Assembly (NCBI RefSeq): GCF_016641735.1
Contig: NZ_JAEDAO010000001.1
Coordinates: 558,001-622,000, forward strand
Direction of reading: 5' to 3'
Source: Ramlibacter algicola
GTDB lineage: Bacteria; Pseudomonadota; Gammaproteobacteria; Burkholderiales; Burkholderiaceae_C
DNA length: 64,000 nt
The position numbers and the translations under genes were made by a program. Each line of letters begins with the position of its first letter. Within the stretch, counting starts at the first letter, position 1. Shown here one piece after another: positions 24,940 through 34,831 of this stretch. The notes under the pieces were generated by a model that saw only the letters and a program-made list of their open reading frames with translations, made no database searches and was not told where the DNA came from.

Positions 24940-26172
24940 ATGCACATCAAGGAAGGCACCACCCAGGCGTTCATCGGGCTGGAGCAACGCTACGGCGCGC
25001 GCAACTACCACCCGGTGCCCGTCGTCGTCGACCGCGCTCTCGACTGCCTCGTGTGGGACGTGCAGGGGCGTGAGTACATCGACATGATGGGCGCGTATTC
25101 CGCGGTGAGCCACGGGCACCTGCATCCGCGCGTCGTCGCGGCGGCCACGCGCCAGCTGCAGAAGGTGGCGGTCACCTCGAGGGCGTACCACAGCAACACG
25201 CTCGGCCCCTTCCTCGAGAAGCTGTGCTCGATCGCCGGCTTCGACCGCGCGTTGCCGATGAACACCGGCGCCGAAGCGGTCGAGACCGCGATCAAGCTGG
25301 CGCGCCGCTGGGGCTACCGCGCCAAGGGCATCGCCGACGGGCAGGCCGAGATCCTGGTCGCGCGCGGCAACTTCCACGGCCGCACCAACACCGTCATCAG
25401 CTTCTCGACCGAAGAGGACTACAAGGCCGGCTTCGGCCCGTTCACGCCGGGGTTCCACCATTTCGATTTCGGCAGCATGGACAGCATCCGCGCGGCCGCG
25501 ACCGCTAACACCTGCGCCGTGCTGGTCGAGCCGATCCAGGGCGAGGCGGGCGTGATCGTGCCGCCCGCGGGATTCTTCCGTGAGCTGCGCGACTGGTGCA
25601 CGCAGAACAAGGTGCTGCTGGTCGACGATGAAGTGCAAGCCGGCCTGGGCCGCACGGGCAAGTGGTTCGCCTTCGAGCACGAAGGCATCCGCCCCGACGC
25701 GCTGATCCTGGGCAAGGCGCTGGGCGGCGGGCTGCTGCCCGTCAGCGCCGTGCTGGCCGACGCGCCGGTGATGGACGTGTTCACGCCTGGCAGCCACGGC
25801 TCCACGTTCGGCGGCAACGCGCTGGCGGCGGCGGTGGCGCTGGAAGGCCTGCGCGTGCTGGAAGAGGAACGCCTCGTCGAGCGCGCGGCGGAGATCGGCC
25901 CGTACCTGATGGAGCGCCTGCGCGAGGTGCAGCGCCAGGCCGGCCCGCTGGTGCGCGACGTGCGCGGCCGCGGCCTGTGGATCGGCGTCGACATCGACCC
26001 GGCGCTGGGCAGCGCCCGCCGCATCGTCGAGAAGATGGCCGAGCGCGGCGTGCTGTCGAAGGAGACGCACGAGACCGTGATCCGCTTCGCGCCGCCGCTG
26101 ACGATCACGACGGCCCTGATCGACAAGGCCGTGGGGATCTTCGCGGAGGTGCTCGCCGAAGCGCGGACCTGA
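24940..26172 (+). CDS. rocD: Ornithine-oxoacid aminotransferase
   Basis: A 410-residue PLP-dependent class III aminotransferase best matching ornithine aminotransferase, which converts ornithine and 2-oxoglutarate to glutamate semialdehyde and glutamate. The PLP lysine is K259 in LILGKALGGGLLPVSA. NTGAEAVETAIKLARRWGY, NFHGRTNTVISFS and VEPIQGEAGV are typical, as is the start YGARNYHPVPVV. AAGGGAG precedes ATG 24940. It lies beside an Lrp-type regulator and near proA, which acts on the same semialdehyde, so a proline/arginine link is likely. Confidence 0.9.
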   Translation: MHIKEGTTQAFIGLEQRYGARNYHPVPVVVDRALDCLVWDVQGREYIDMMGAYSAVSHGHLHPRVVAAATRQLQKVAVTSRAYHSNTLGPFLEKLCSIAGFDRALPMNTGAEAVETAIKLARRWGYRAKGIADGQAEILVARGNFHGRTNTVISFSTEEDYKAGFGPFTPGFHHFDFGSMDSIRAAATANTCAVLVEPIQGEAGVIVPPAGFFRELRDWCTQNKVLLVDDEVQAGLGRTGKWFAFEHEGIRPDALILGKALGGGLLPVSAVLADAPVMDVFTPGSHGSTFGGNALAAAVALEGLRVLEEERLVERAAEIGPYLMERLREVQRQAGPLVRDVRGRGLWIGVDIDPALGSARRIVEKMAERGVLSKETHETVIRFAPPLTITTALIDKAVGIFAEVLAEART

Positions 26173-26186
26173 GAAGGCGCAATCCC

Positions 26187-26192
26187 TACAAT
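26187..26192 (+). promoter_or_regulatory. -10-like hexamer of holA
   Basis: TACAAT ends seven bases before ATG 26200, with no Shine-Dalgarno sequence. The predicted transcription start is at the start codon. The element also overlaps the alternative ATG at 26191, arguing against that start. Confidence 0.4.
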
Positions 26193-26199
26193 GGGCGCC

Positions 26200-27288
26200 A
26201 TGCAGCTTGCCGCCGCCCAGCTGTCCGCCCATCTCGCCAAGGGCCTGCGTTCCCTCTACACCTTGCACGGCGACGAACCGCTGCTGGTGCAGGAGGCCGC
26301 CGACGCGATCCGCGCGGCGGCGCGGACGCAGGGGTACACCGAACGCACCGTCCATACCGTCGCCGGTGCGCACTTCGACTGGAGTGCGGTGCTCGCGGCG
26401 GGCGGGTCCCTCAGCCTCTTTGCCGAACGCCAGATCCTCGAAGTGCGCATTCCCTCCGGCAAGCCGGGCAAGGAAGGCAGCGCCGCCTTGCAGCAGCTCG
26501 CCGAGAGCGCGCAGGGCAACGACTCCACGCTGACCCTCGTGCTGTTGCCGCGGCTGGACAAGATGACGCGCAGCGGCGCCTGGTTCGGCGCGCTGGAAAC
26601 CAACGGCCTGACCATCCAGCTCGACCCGGTCGAGCGCAACGCGCTGCCGCAGTGGATCGCGCAACGCATGGCCGTGAACGGCCAGCGCGTCGTGGCGGGC
26701 GAGGAAGGCCAGCGCACGCTTCAGTTCTTCGCCGACCGCGTCGAAGGCAACCTGCTGGCGGCGCACCAGGAGATCCAGAAGCTCGCGCTGCTGTACCCGG
26801 CAGGCGAGCTGTCGTTCGAGCAGGTCGAGAGCGCGGTGCTGAACGTCGCGCGCTACGACGTCTTCAAGCTGTCGGAAGCGGTGCTGGGCGGGCAAGCCGC
26901 GCGTGTGCAGCGCATGCTCGACGGCCTGCAGGCCGAAGGCGAGGCCGAGGTGCTGGTGCACTACACGCTGGCCGAGGACATCCGCGCGCTCAAGCGCGTG
27001 AAGGATGCGATGGGTGAAGGCCGCCCGCTGCCGATCGCCCTGCGCGAGCAGCGCGTGTGGGGCCTGAAGGAACGCCTGTTCGAACGCGTGCTGCCGCGGC
27101 TGTCGGCCACCTCGCTCGCCAACCTGCTGCACGGCGCGCACGTCGTCGACGGCATCGTCAAGGGACTCAAGGCGCCGGGCTGGCCCACCGACGGCTGGCA
27201 GGCGCTGCAACGCCTGGCCATGCAGCTGTGCCAGGAATGCGCCGCCCCGCAGGCCCAGCGGAACCAGGGTGGGAGAATGGCCGCGTGA
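26200..27288 (+). CDS. holA: DNA polymerase III delta subunit
   Basis: A 362-residue HolA, the clamp-loader subunit that opens the beta clamp. Family features are the start [38 protein letters not shown] region, the AAA+-like Walker-type strand without a P-loop, and the C-terminal [22 protein letters not shown] and [24 protein letters not shown] 26200 is chosen because an earlier ATG at 26191 lies inside a promoter-like TACAAT. The stop overlaps the proA start (GTGA), so the two genes are coupled. Confidence 0.93.
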   Translation: MQLAAAQLSAHLAKGLRSLYTLHGDEPLLVQEAADAIRAAARTQGYTERTVHTVAGAHFDWSAVLAAGGSLSLFAERQILEVRIPSGKPGKEGSAALQQLAESAQGNDSTLTLVLLPRLDKMTRSGAWFGALETNGLTIQLDPVERNALPQWIAQRMAVNGQRVVAGEEGQRTLQFFADRVEGNLLAAHQEIQKLALLYPAGELSFEQVESAVLNVARYDVFKLSEAVLGGQAARVQRMLDGLQAEGEAEVLVHYTLAEDIRALKRVKDAMGEGRPLPIALREQRVWGLKERLFERVLPRLSATSLANLLHGAHVVDGIVKGLKAPGWPTDGWQALQRLAMQLCQECAAPQAQRNQGGRMAA

Positions 27289-28565
27289 ATGCGCTGAACG
27301 TCGCCGAGTACATGCAATCGCTGGGGGTGCAAGCCCGCCAGGCGAGCGCGCGCATGTCCGGGGCCAGCGCGGCGCAGAAGAACGCCGTGCTGCGCGCGAT
27401 CGCGGCCCGGTTGCGCAGCAGCGGCGCGGCCTTGCAGGCCGAGAACGCCAAGGACATCGAGCGCGCCACTGCGGCCGGCCTCGCCGCGCCGATGGTCGAT
27501 CGCCTGAAGCTCACGCCGAAGATCCTGGACACGCTGGCCGAAGGCTGCGAGCAGCTCGCCGCCATGCCCGATATCGTCGGCGAGATCAGCGGCATGACGC
27601 AGCAACCGAGCGGCATCCGCGTCGGCCGCATGCGCGTGCCGCTCGGCGTGTTCGGCATGATCTTCGAGAGCCGCCCGAACGTGACGATCGAGGCCGCGAG
27701 CCTGTCGATCAAGAGCGGCAACGCCTGCATCCTGCGCGGCGGCTCGGAAGCGATCGAATCCAACAAGGCACTGGCGCGCCTGGTGCGCGAGGCGTTGGTC
27801 GAAGGCGGCCTGCCCGAGGACGCCGTGCAGCTGGTGCAGACCACCGACCGCGAAGCCGTCGGCCAGCTGATCACGATGCCGCAGTTCGTCGACGTGGTGA
27901 TCCCGCGCGGCGGCAAGGGCCTGATCGAGCGCATCAGCCGCGATGCGAAGGTGCCGGTCATCAAGCACCTGGACGGCAACTGCCATGTGTATGTCGACGA
28001 TCCGTGCGATCTCGACATGGCCGTTGCCGTCACCGACAACGCGAAGACGCAGAAGTACAGCCCCTGCAACGCGGCCGAGGGCCTGCTGGTGGCCGAAGGC
28101 GTCGCCGCGCAATTCCTCCCGCGCATCGGCGCAGTGTTCGCGGCCAAGGGCGTGGAGATGCGCTGCGATGCGCGCGCCAAGGCGCTGCTGGCGACAGTCG
28201 CCGGCGCGCAGGTGGTCGACGCGACCGAGCAGGACTGGGCCGAGGAATACCTCGCGCCCGTCATCGCGATCAAGGTGGTCGACGGCCTCGACGCCGCCAT
28301 CGAGCACATCAACCGCTACGGCAGCCACCACACGGACGCGATCCTCACCCGCGACCACGTGCATGCGCAGCGCTTCCTGCGCGAGGTCGACTCGGCCAGC
28401 GTGATGGTCAACGCGAGCACCCGCTTCGCCGACGGCTTCGAATTCGGCCTCGGCGCCGAAATCGGCATCAGCACCGACAAGTTCCACGCCCGCGGCCCGG
28501 TGGGTCTCGAAGGCCTGACGTCGCTGAAGTGGGTCGTGCTCGGGCAGGGCGAACTGCGCCGGTGA
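27285..28565 (+). CDS. proA: Glutamate-5-semialdehyde dehydrogenase
   Basis: A 426-residue gamma-glutamyl phosphate reductase, the second enzyme of proline synthesis, reducing glutamyl-phosphate with NADPH. The nucleophile is C261 in [53 protein letters not shown] and [10 protein letters not shown] are hallmarks. The start is GTG overlapping the holA stop. Its product, glutamate semialdehyde, is also made by the ornithine aminotransferase two genes upstream. Confidence 0.96.
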   Translation: MNALNVAEYMQSLGVQARQASARMSGASAAQKNAVLRAIAARLRSSGAALQAENAKDIERATAAGLAAPMVDRLKLTPKILDTLAEGCEQLAAMPDIVGEISGMTQQPSGIRVGRMRVPLGVFGMIFESRPNVTIEAASLSIKSGNACILRGGSEAIESNKALARLVREALVEGGLPEDAVQLVQTTDREAVGQLITMPQFVDVVIPRGGKGLIERISRDAKVPVIKHLDGNCHVYVDDPCDLDMAVAVTDNAKTQKYSPCNAAEGLLVAEGVAAQFLPRIGAVFAAKGVEMRCDARAKALLATVAGAQVVDATEQDWAEEYLAPVIAIKVVDGLDAAIEHINRYGSHHTDAILTRDHVHAQRFLREVDSASVMVNASTRFADGFEFGLGAEIGISTDKFHARGPVGLEGLTSLKWVVLGQGELRR

Positions 28566-29578
28566 TGCCCGTGCCGGACTACTGGCCGAGCTGCGGCTGG
28601 CGCACGCTGCGGGCCGGCCCCGACGGGCAACTGCAGGTCACGGACGACTTCCTGCGGCACCTGCTGTTGCGGCCCGAGCTCGCGCCGGTGCCCGAGTCCT
28701 GCGCCGCCGAACGTGGCCTCCACGAGTCGCTGCTGCAGCAGCCACGGCAGGCCGTGGACGCGGCCAGGCTGCTGGTCCTGGCCGACGCCGATGCGCGCGC
28801 CAACTACGAAGTCTGGTTGCGCTTTCGTGATCGGCTGCTCGCGCGGCCCACGCTCGAAGGCAGCTACGTGCAGCTGTTCCGCGGCGACGTCGACGTGCCG
28901 CCGGTGCTGGTGCACCTGCTCACCCAGGTGCTGCTGCGGCACGTGCTGGCCGAGGACGCCACGCCGATGCAGGCGCGCGCCGCGGAGATGTTGTTCCGCA
29001 CGCAGCGCATCGCGATCCAGGACGGCCAGGTGATGGCGGCGGACCATGAAACCGTGGAGCGCCGCGCCCAGGCCGACACGGTGGACGTCATCGCGCTGCT
29101 GCGACAGGCCGGCGCCTCGCCCCGCACCGCCGAACTGGACGTGCTGGGCGCGGACAACGCCGACGCGTACTGGGAGCGCAGCGAGGCGCACGACCTGGTC
29201 GTCGCGTTGAACCATGGCCAGCCGGCGCTGGCCGCGCTGTGCCAGGTGATCGAGCGCTGGGTGCGCCACTTCCTCGGGACCGATGTGACCGTGCGCCCGG
29301 AAGGCGAGATCGACGAGGACCAGTGGGTGTGGCACGTGGGCCTGGACGCGCAGGCCACCGCGGTCCTCAACACCCTGTACCAGGGCGGGGAGGTGGACGA
29401 CGCGCAGGGACGGCGCATGTTGTGCCTGTTCCGCCTCGATTTCGTCGACCCGCGCGTGGTGCTGCCGCAGGTGGCCGGCCACCCGGTGTACCTGGCCATG
29501 GCGATGGACGACAACCAGCGGCTGCGCCTGAAGCCGCAAAACCTCCTGCTGAACCTGCCGCTGGCGCGCCACGGCTGA
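28565..29578 (+). CDS. Uncharacterised protein, probably DUF6352
   Basis: A 337-residue protein that begins within the proA stop (TGATG) and so is translationally coupled to it. I believe it belongs to the DUF6352 family of Burkholderiales, but no function is known. Visible features are an N-terminal PDYWPSCGWRTLRAGPDGQLQVTDDFLRHLLLRPEL, a central helical region, and a C-terminal beta domain with DQWVWHVGLDAQATAVLNTLY and FRLDFVDPRVVLPQVAGHPVYLAMAM. There is no signal peptide, membrane helix or catalytic motif. It is probably a cytosolic protein. Confidence 0.7.
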   Translation: MPVPDYWPSCGWRTLRAGPDGQLQVTDDFLRHLLLRPELAPVPESCAAERGLHESLLQQPRQAVDAARLLVLADADARANYEVWLRFRDRLLARPTLEGSYVQLFRGDVDVPPVLVHLLTQVLLRHVLAEDATPMQARAAEMLFRTQRIAIQDGQVMAADHETVERRAQADTVDVIALLRQAGASPRTAELDVLGADNADAYWERSEAHDLVVALNHGQPALAALCQVIERWVRHFLGTDVTVRPEGEIDEDQWVWHVGLDAQATAVLNTLYQGGEVDDAQGRRMLCLFRLDFVDPRVVLPQVAGHPVYLAMAMDDNQRLRLKPQNLLLNLPLARHG

Positions 29579-29639
29579 GCCGGGGCCGGCCGGCGTCGGG
29601 GCTTGGCTCTTGCATTGGGCACGTCCGCCGCCAGATTCC

Positions 29640-29645
29640 TACAAT
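29640..29645 (+). promoter_or_regulatory. -10-like hexamer of gshA
   Basis: TACAAT lies 40 bases before the gshA ATG, in the 107-bp gap after the DUF6352-type gene. TTGGGC at 29615-29620 could act as a -35 element but the spacing (about 19 bp) is long. It marks the likely start of a separate glutathione transcription unit. Confidence 0.35.
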
Positions 29646-29685
29646 CCCAGTCGGAAATCTAACGCCCGAAAGGCCGGAATCGGCA

Positions 29686-30981
29686 ATGGTCCCCCACCTC
29701 GTCACGGCCCTGAGCGGCCCCATCAACGAACTCGAGCAGCGCATCCTCGAATCGATGCCCGCCATCGAGCGCTGGTTCCGGCTCGAGTGGATGGAGCACA
29801 CGCCGCCGTTCTACTGCTCGGTGGACGTGCGCAATGCCGGCTTCAAGCTGGCGCCGGTGGACACCAACCTGTTCCCGGGCGGCTGGAACAACCTGACGCC
29901 CGAGATGCTGCCGCTGGCGGTGCAGGCGGCGATGGCGGCGATCGAGAAGATCTGCCCGGAAGCGCGCAACCTGCTGGTGATCCCGGAGAACCACACGCGC
30001 AACACGTTCTACCTGGCAAACGTGCTGCAGCTCAAGCGCATCTTCCACATGGCCGGCCTGAACGTGCGCATCGGCTCGATCAACTCCGAGATCACCGAGC
30101 CGACCACGATCCAGCTGCCCACGGGCGAATCGATCGTGCTGGAGCCGGTGGTGCGCAGCCAGTACCGCCTGGGGCTGAAGGACTTCGACCCCTGCACCAT
30201 CCTGCTGAACAACGACCTCTCGGCGGGCCCACCGGGCATCCTGGAGGACCTGCACGAGCAGTACCTGCTGCCGCCGTTGCACGCAGGCTGGTCGGTGCGG
30301 CGCAAGAGCCGGCACTTCCAGAGCTACGAGGAAGTCGCCAAGCGCTTCGGCAAGATGCTGGGCATCGACCCGTGGCTGATCAACCCGATGTTCAACAAGT
30401 GCGGCGAGATCGACTTCGGCGAAGGCGCGGGCATGGAGTGCCTGACCGAGAACGTCGACGCGCTGCTCTCGAAGATCCGCCGCAAGTACAAGGACTACGG
30501 CATCAACGAGAAGCCGTTCGTGATCGTGAAGGCGGACAACGGCACCTACGGCATGGGCATCATGACCGTGCGGGACGCCAAGGACCTCGAACAGCTGAGC
30601 CGTCGCACCAGGAACAAGATGGCCGTCGTCAAGGACGGCCAGGCGGTCACCGACGTCATCATCCAGGAAGGCGTGCAGACGTACGAGCGCATGCACGATG
30701 CCGTGGCCGAACCCGTGGTCTACATGATGGACCGCTACGTGGTCGGCGGCTTCTACCGCGTCCACCCGGAGCGCGGCATCGACGAGAACCTCAACGCGCC
30801 CGGCGCGGGCTTCGTGCCACTGGCTTTCGCGGAGAGTACGCGCTTGCCTCAGCCGGGCGAGAAGCCAGGCGCCAGCGCGCCGAACCGGTTCTACATGTAC
30901 GGCGTCATCGGCCGCCTGGCCATGCTGGCCGCCAGCTACGAGCTGGAAGCCACCGACCCCGAAGCCGAGACCTACGACTGA
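29686..30981 (+). CDS. gshA: Glutamate-cysteine ligase
   Basis: A 431-residue enzyme of the proteobacterial GshA type that is unrelated in sequence to the E. coli form (the type first noted in Acidithiobacillus and common in betaproteobacteria). It joins glutamate and cysteine, the first step of glutathione synthesis. Typical segments are DVRNAGFKLAPVDTNLFPGGWNN, IPENHTRNTFYLANVLQLK, VKADNGTYGMGIMTV and VVYMMDRYVVGGFYRVHPERG, an ATP-grasp-like C-terminus. It lies upstream of kup and gshB, the conserved glutathione/potassium block. Confidence 0.93.
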   Translation: MVPHLVTALSGPINELEQRILESMPAIERWFRLEWMEHTPPFYCSVDVRNAGFKLAPVDTNLFPGGWNNLTPEMLPLAVQAAMAAIEKICPEARNLLVIPENHTRNTFYLANVLQLKRIFHMAGLNVRIGSINSEITEPTTIQLPTGESIVLEPVVRSQYRLGLKDFDPCTILLNNDLSAGPPGILEDLHEQYLLPPLHAGWSVRRKSRHFQSYEEVAKRFGKMLGIDPWLINPMFNKCGEIDFGEGAGMECLTENVDALLSKIRRKYKDYGINEKPFVIVKADNGTYGMGIMTVRDAKDLEQLSRRTRNKMAVVKDGQAVTDVIIQEGVQTYERMHDAVAEPVVYMMDRYVVGGFYRVHPERGIDENLNAPGAGFVPLAFAESTRLPQPGEKPGASAPNRFYMYGVIGRLAMLAASYELEATDPEAETYD

Positions 30982-31123
30982 CCGCGCGCGGCGAGTTGTT
31001 GCGCTGCAACATCGCCGCTGCCGGGCGCCCGGGCGGGCGCACAATAGCGCCCTTCCAAGGACCCAACCCCGCCGCCGACCGAGACCGGGATGACCGGACT
31101 TCGGCGCCAAGACGGGGCCCTTC

Positions 31124-32992
31124 GTGCAAAGCTCGAAATCCCCACTTGCCGCATTGACCCTGGGCGCCATCGGCGTCGTCTACGGGGACATCGGCACCAG
31201 CGTCCTGTACGCGGTCAAGGAGGTGTTCGGCTCCGGCCACGTTCCCTTCACGACCGACAACGTCTACGGGATCCTGTCGATCTTCTTCTGGACGCTGACG
31301 GTCATCGTCTCGCTCAAGTACGTCGTGCTCGTTCTGCGGGCCGACAACAACGGGGAGGGGGGGCTGATCGCGATGCTGGCGCTGGCCTCGCAGACGGTGA
31401 AGGACAGGCCGGGGCTGCGCAGGGTGCTGCTGGCCGTCGGCATCTTCGGCACTTCCCTGTTCTACGGCGACGGCGTCATCACCCCGGCCATCTCCGTGCT
31501 GTCGGCGGTCGAGGGCCTGGAGGTCGTGTCTCCGCGGTTCACGCAATACGTCATCCCCCTCACGCTCCTGATCCTGTTCGTCCTGTTCTTTTTCCAGAAG
31601 AACGGCACCGGCGACGTCGGCAAGTTCTTCGGGCCGGTGACCCTGCTGTGGTTCCTGGTGCTGGCAGTCCTGGGTGTGTCCCACATCGCGCGCCACCCGG
31701 AGATCCTGGTGGCGCTCAGCCCGCACCATGCGCTGGGCTTCATGTGGCGCAACCCCGGCACGACCTTCATCATCCTGGGCGCGGTCGTCCTGTGCGTCAC
31801 CGGTGCCGAGGCCCTGTATGCCGATCTCGGCCACTTCGGCAAGAAGCCGATCCGGCTGGCCTGGTTCTCGGTGGTGATGCCCGCGCTCACGCTGAACTAC
31901 TTCGGCCAGGGGGCGCTGCTGCTGGCGCAGCCCGAGGCCGTGAAGAACCCCTTCTACCTGATGGCGCCCGACTGGGCGCTGGTTCCGCTCGTGGTGCTGG
32001 CCACCGTCGCGACGGTGATCGCCTCGCAGGCGCTCATCACCGGCGCCTTCAGCGTCACCAAGCAGGCGATGCAACTGGGCTACCTGCCGCGCCTGAACGT
32101 CGAGCACACAAGCGTCCGGGAGACCGGGCAGATCTACATCCCGTTCGTGAACTGGGGCCTGTTCATCGCCATCGTGCTGGCGGTGGTTCTGTTCCGCTCT
32201 TCCAGCAACCTGGCGGCCGCCTACGGCATCGCGGTGACGCTGGACATGCTGATCACCACGACGCTGACCTTCTTCGTGATCCGCTACGGCTGGAAGTACC
32301 CGTTGTGGCTGTGCGTGCTGGCGACCGGCTGGTTCTTCGTCGTCGACCTCACCTTCTTCGCCTCGAACATGCTCAAGCTGTTCCATGGCGGCTGGTTCCC
32401 GCTGCTGATCGGCGGCTGCGTGTTCACGCTGATGATGACCTGGAAGCAGGGCCGGGCGATGCTCAACGAGAAGCTGCGCACCGACGCCATCGACCTGCAA
32501 AGCTTCCTCGAGTCGGTGTTCGTCAGCCCGCCCTCGCGCGTCGAGGGCACGGCCGTGTTCCTCACGGCCGAACCCGGCACGGTGCCCAACGCGATGCTGC
32601 ACAACCTGAAGCACAACAAGGTGCTGCACGAGCACAACCTGTTCGTCACGGTGCGCAGCCACGAGGTGCCGTGGATCGGGCTGGGCAAGCGGCTGGAAGT
32701 GGAGTCCCTCGGCCACAACTGCTGGCAGGTGGTGATCCACTATGGCTTCAAGAACGACTTCGACGTCCCGCGCGCGCTGGAGCACATGCGCGGACGCGGG
32801 TGCGAGATCACGCCGATGACGACCAGCTACTTCCTCTCGCGCGACGTGGTGGTGCCCACCATGGGCGGCGGCATGGCGCCCTGGCGGGAGAAGCTGTTCG
32901 CGCAGATGCACCACAACGCGAGCGCGGCGGCGGATTTCCTGAAATTGCCGAACAACGCGGTCGTCGAACTCGGGTCGAAGATCGAAATTTGA
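31124..32992 (+). CDS. kup: Low-affinity potassium transporter Kup
   Basis: A 622-residue K+/H+ symporter with about 12 membrane helices followed by a cytoplasmic C-terminal domain (about 460-622). The start region [29 protein letters not shown], the loop [17 protein letters not shown], and [21 protein letters not shown] are diagnostic. GTG 31124 is the start; the ribosome site is weak (GGGG). It sits between gshA and gshB. Glutathione is known to gate potassium efflux in other proteobacteria, which makes the linkage functionally sensible. A strong terminator follows. Confidence 0.95.
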   Translation: MQSSKSPLAALTLGAIGVVYGDIGTSVLYAVKEVFGSGHVPFTTDNVYGILSIFFWTLTVIVSLKYVVLVLRADNNGEGGLIAMLALASQTVKDRPGLRRVLLAVGIFGTSLFYGDGVITPAISVLSAVEGLEVVSPRFTQYVIPLTLLILFVLFFFQKNGTGDVGKFFGPVTLLWFLVLAVLGVSHIARHPEILVALSPHHALGFMWRNPGTTFIILGAVVLCVTGAEALYADLGHFGKKPIRLAWFSVVMPALTLNYFGQGALLLAQPEAVKNPFYLMAPDWALVPLVVLATVATVIASQALITGAFSVTKQAMQLGYLPRLNVEHTSVRETGQIYIPFVNWGLFIAIVLAVVLFRSSSNLAAAYGIAVTLDMLITTTLTFFVIRYGWKYPLWLCVLATGWFFVVDLTFFASNMLKLFHGGWFPLLIGGCVFTLMMTWKQGRAMLNEKLRTDAIDLQSFLESVFVSPPSRVEGTAVFLTAEPGTVPNAMLHNLKHNKVLHEHNLFVTVRSHEVPWIGLGKRLEVESLGHNCWQVVIHYGFKNDFDVPRALEHMRGRGCEITPMTTSYFLSRDVVVPTMGGGMAPWREKLFAQMHHNASAAADFLKLPNNAVVELGSKIEI

Positions 32993-33012
32993 GGGGCGAA
33001 CAGCGCAAAGGG

Positions 33013-33040
33013 AAAGGGGCGCCAGAGGCGCCCCTTTTTT
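33013..33040 (+). terminator. Intrinsic terminator after kup
   Basis: AAAGGGGCGCC (33013-33023) pairs perfectly with GGCGCCCCTTT (33027-33037) around AGA, followed by further T residues to 33040. The A-rich left side means it could also act weakly on the opposite strand for the converging gltI gene. Confidence 0.92.
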
Positions 33041-33055
33041 CGTGTCGGTCGTGGG

Positions 33056-33110
33056 CCCCGGCCTTCGCCGGGGCGGCCACCTTCGCCGACGAAGTCGGCT
33101 CAGGTGGCCG
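33056..33110. repeat. REP-like palindrome cluster
   Basis: Two inverted repeats are stacked in the kup/gltI convergent gap. First, CCCCGGC/GCCGGGG (33056-33062 and 33067-33073) with a CTTC loop. Second, CGGCCACCT (33074-33082) pairs with AGGTGGCCG (33102-33110), enclosing an inner stem GCCGAC/GTCGGC (33085-33090 and 33094-33099). The second covers the gltI stop codon (33100-33102). The CCCCGGC-cttc-GCCGGGG core resembles interspersed extragenic palindromes common in Burkholderiales. It may also terminate gltI. Confidence 0.6.
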
Positions 33111-33981
33111 GCTTGTCGCTGAGGTCGGTGAGGTTCTTCTTCAGTTCCGGAGCCATCGGCACCTGCAGGTTCTGGTTCTTGGGCGGGATCGGCGACGTGA
33201 ACCACTTGGCGTAGAGCTTCTCGAACTCGCCGCTCTTCATCATGCCGCCGATCACGCGGTCCACCAGCTGCTTGAACTGGGGATCGTCCTTGCGCAGCAT
33301 GCAGGCATAGGGCTCGACCTGCAGCGCCTCGCCGACCACGTCCCAGTCGGCCGGGTTCTTGTCGTTGGCCTTCAGGCCGTACAGCAGGATGTCGTCCATG
33401 CCGAAGGCGACGGCGCGGCCGCTCTCGACCAGCAGCTTGGAGTCGTCGTGGTCCTTGCCGGTGATGATGTTCATGTCCAGGTTCTTGTCCTGGTTGTACT
33501 TGCGCAGCACCTGGAAGTTGGTCGTGCCCGCGGTGGTCGCGACCGTCTTGCCCTTCAGGTCGGCGAAGTCCTTCACGCCCGAATTCTTCTTCACCAGCAG
33601 CTTCGTGCCGGTGTAGAAGTGGTTGATCGCGAACGCGACGTCCTTGCCGCGCGCGGTGTTGTTGGTGGTGGAGCCGCACTCCAGGTCGATCGTGCCGTTG
33701 GTCAGCAGCGGGATGCGGTTCTGCGACGTGACCGCCTGCCACGCGATCTCGATGTTCGGCTTGTTGGTGGCCTTCTTGACCTCGGCGGCGATGGCCTCGG
33801 AGATCTCGACCATCATGCCCACCGGCTTGCCGGGGCCGGCCAGGTAGCTGAACGGGACGGACGACTCGCGGTAGGCCAGCGTGATCTTGCCGCTGTCCGC
33901 GACCTTCTTCAGGGTGTCCTGCGCGCTTGCGCCGACGGCGGCCAGGGCGAGGGCCAGCGGCACCAGGGTTTTCATCTTCAT
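33100..33981 (-). CDS. gltI: Glutamate/aspartate ABC transporter binding protein
   Basis: A 293-residue periplasmic substrate-binding protein. The signal peptide MKMKTLVPLALALAAVGASA is followed by a type 2 amino-acid binding fold: ITLAYRESSVPFSYLAGPGKP, LLTNGTIDLECGSTTNNTARG, and VATTAGTTNFQVLRKY. The motif ECGSTTNN is typical of GltI. AGGAG precedes ATG 33981; longer starts lack support. No permease or ATPase genes adjoin it, so it must use components encoded elsewhere. Its place among the glutathione genes may reflect glutamate supply. Confidence 0.9.
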   Translation of the reverse strand: MKMKTLVPLALALAAVGASAQDTLKKVADSGKITLAYRESSVPFSYLAGPGKPVGMMVEISEAIAAEVKKATNKPNIEIAWQAVTSQNRIPLLTNGTIDLECGSTTNNTARGKDVAFAINHFYTGTKLLVKKNSGVKDFADLKGKTVATTAGTTNFQVLRKYNQDKNLDMNIITGKDHDDSKLLVESGRAVAFGMDDILLYGLKANDKNPADWDVVGEALQVEPYACMLRKDDPQFKQLVDRVIGGMMKSGEFEKLYAKWFTSPIPPKNQNLQVPMAPELKKNLTDLSDKPAT

Positions 33982-34125
33982 CGGGAGCTCCTCGTGAGGT
34001 GGAAAGGGACGCCGGCACCCAAGCATGCCGCGTGCCCGGAGTGTGGCAGCCGCGCCGGGCCGCCGCCACTGCCGTCAACCCGGAGGCGCCGCAGGGCTGC
34101 CCGGAAGCTGCTACGGTGCCCCCCC

Positions 34126-34830
34126 ATGACCTCCCTTTCCGACTTCCCCATCACCCGCAAGTGGCCCGCCACCCACCCCGACCGGCTGCAGCTGTACTCG
34201 CTGCCCACGCCCAACGGGGTCAAGGTGTCGATCGCGCTGGAAGAAACCGGCGTGCCCTACGAAGTGCACCGGGTCGACTTCGCCAGGGACGAGCAGACCT
34301 CGCCCGAGTTCCTGTCGCTCAATCCGAACAACAAGATCCCGGCCATCATCGACCCGCACGGCCCGGGCGGGCGCCCGCTGGCCCTGTTCGAATCCGGGGC
34401 GATCCTGGTCTACCTGGCCAACAAGACCGGGAAGCTGCTGCCCAGGGACGAAGCCGCGCGCTGGCACACGCTGCAGTGGGTGATGTTCCAGATGGGCGGC
34501 ATCGGCCCGATGTTCGGGCAGGTGGGGTTCTTCCACAAATTCGCCGGCAAGGACTTCGAGGACAAGCGGCCGCGCGACCGCTACGTCGCCGAATCGAAGC
34601 GCCTGCTCGGCGTGCTCGACAAGCAGCTGGCGACGAACAAGTGGATCGCCGGCGACGAGTACACGATCGCCGACATCGCCAGCTTCCCGTGGATCCGCAA
34701 CCTGGCCGGCTTCTACGGCGCCGGCGACTTGGTGGGATTCGACGGCTTCCGGAACGTCCGGCGCGCGCTCGACGCTTTCCTCGCGCGCCCCGCCGTGGAG
34801 CGCGGCCTGACCATCCCGAAGGCGCCCTGA
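34126..34830 (+). CDS. Glutathione S-transferase (YfcG/YghU-like)
   Basis: A 234-residue GST of the nu-class type, with an extended N-terminus. The thioredoxin-like domain has LQLYSLPTPNGVKVSIALEETGVPYE, then SLNPNNKIPAIIDPHGPGG and the glutathione-binding LFESGAILVYLANKTGKLLP. The helical C-terminal domain includes WVMFQMGGIGPMFGQVGFF and YTIADIASFPWI. These proteins often act as disulfide-bond oxidoreductases on glutathione. It lies one base upstream of gshB, consistent with co-expression. TACGGT ends eight bases before ATG. Confidence 0.92.
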   Translation: MTSLSDFPITRKWPATHPDRLQLYSLPTPNGVKVSIALEETGVPYEVHRVDFARDEQTSPEFLSLNPNNKIPAIIDPHGPGGRPLALFESGAILVYLANKTGKLLPRDEAARWHTLQWVMFQMGGIGPMFGQVGFFHKFAGKDFEDKRPRDRYVAESKRLLGVLDKQLATNKWIAGDEYTIADIASFPWIRNLAGFYGAGDLVGFDGFRNVRRALDAFLARPAVERGLTIPKAP

Positions 34831-34831
34831 C

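Noticed and set aside
30905..34830. Two frames over 1000 codons long, one on each strand, across gshA, kup and gltI
   Set aside because: Both lie out of frame over well-identified genes and translate to low-complexity Arg/Gly/Ala sequence.
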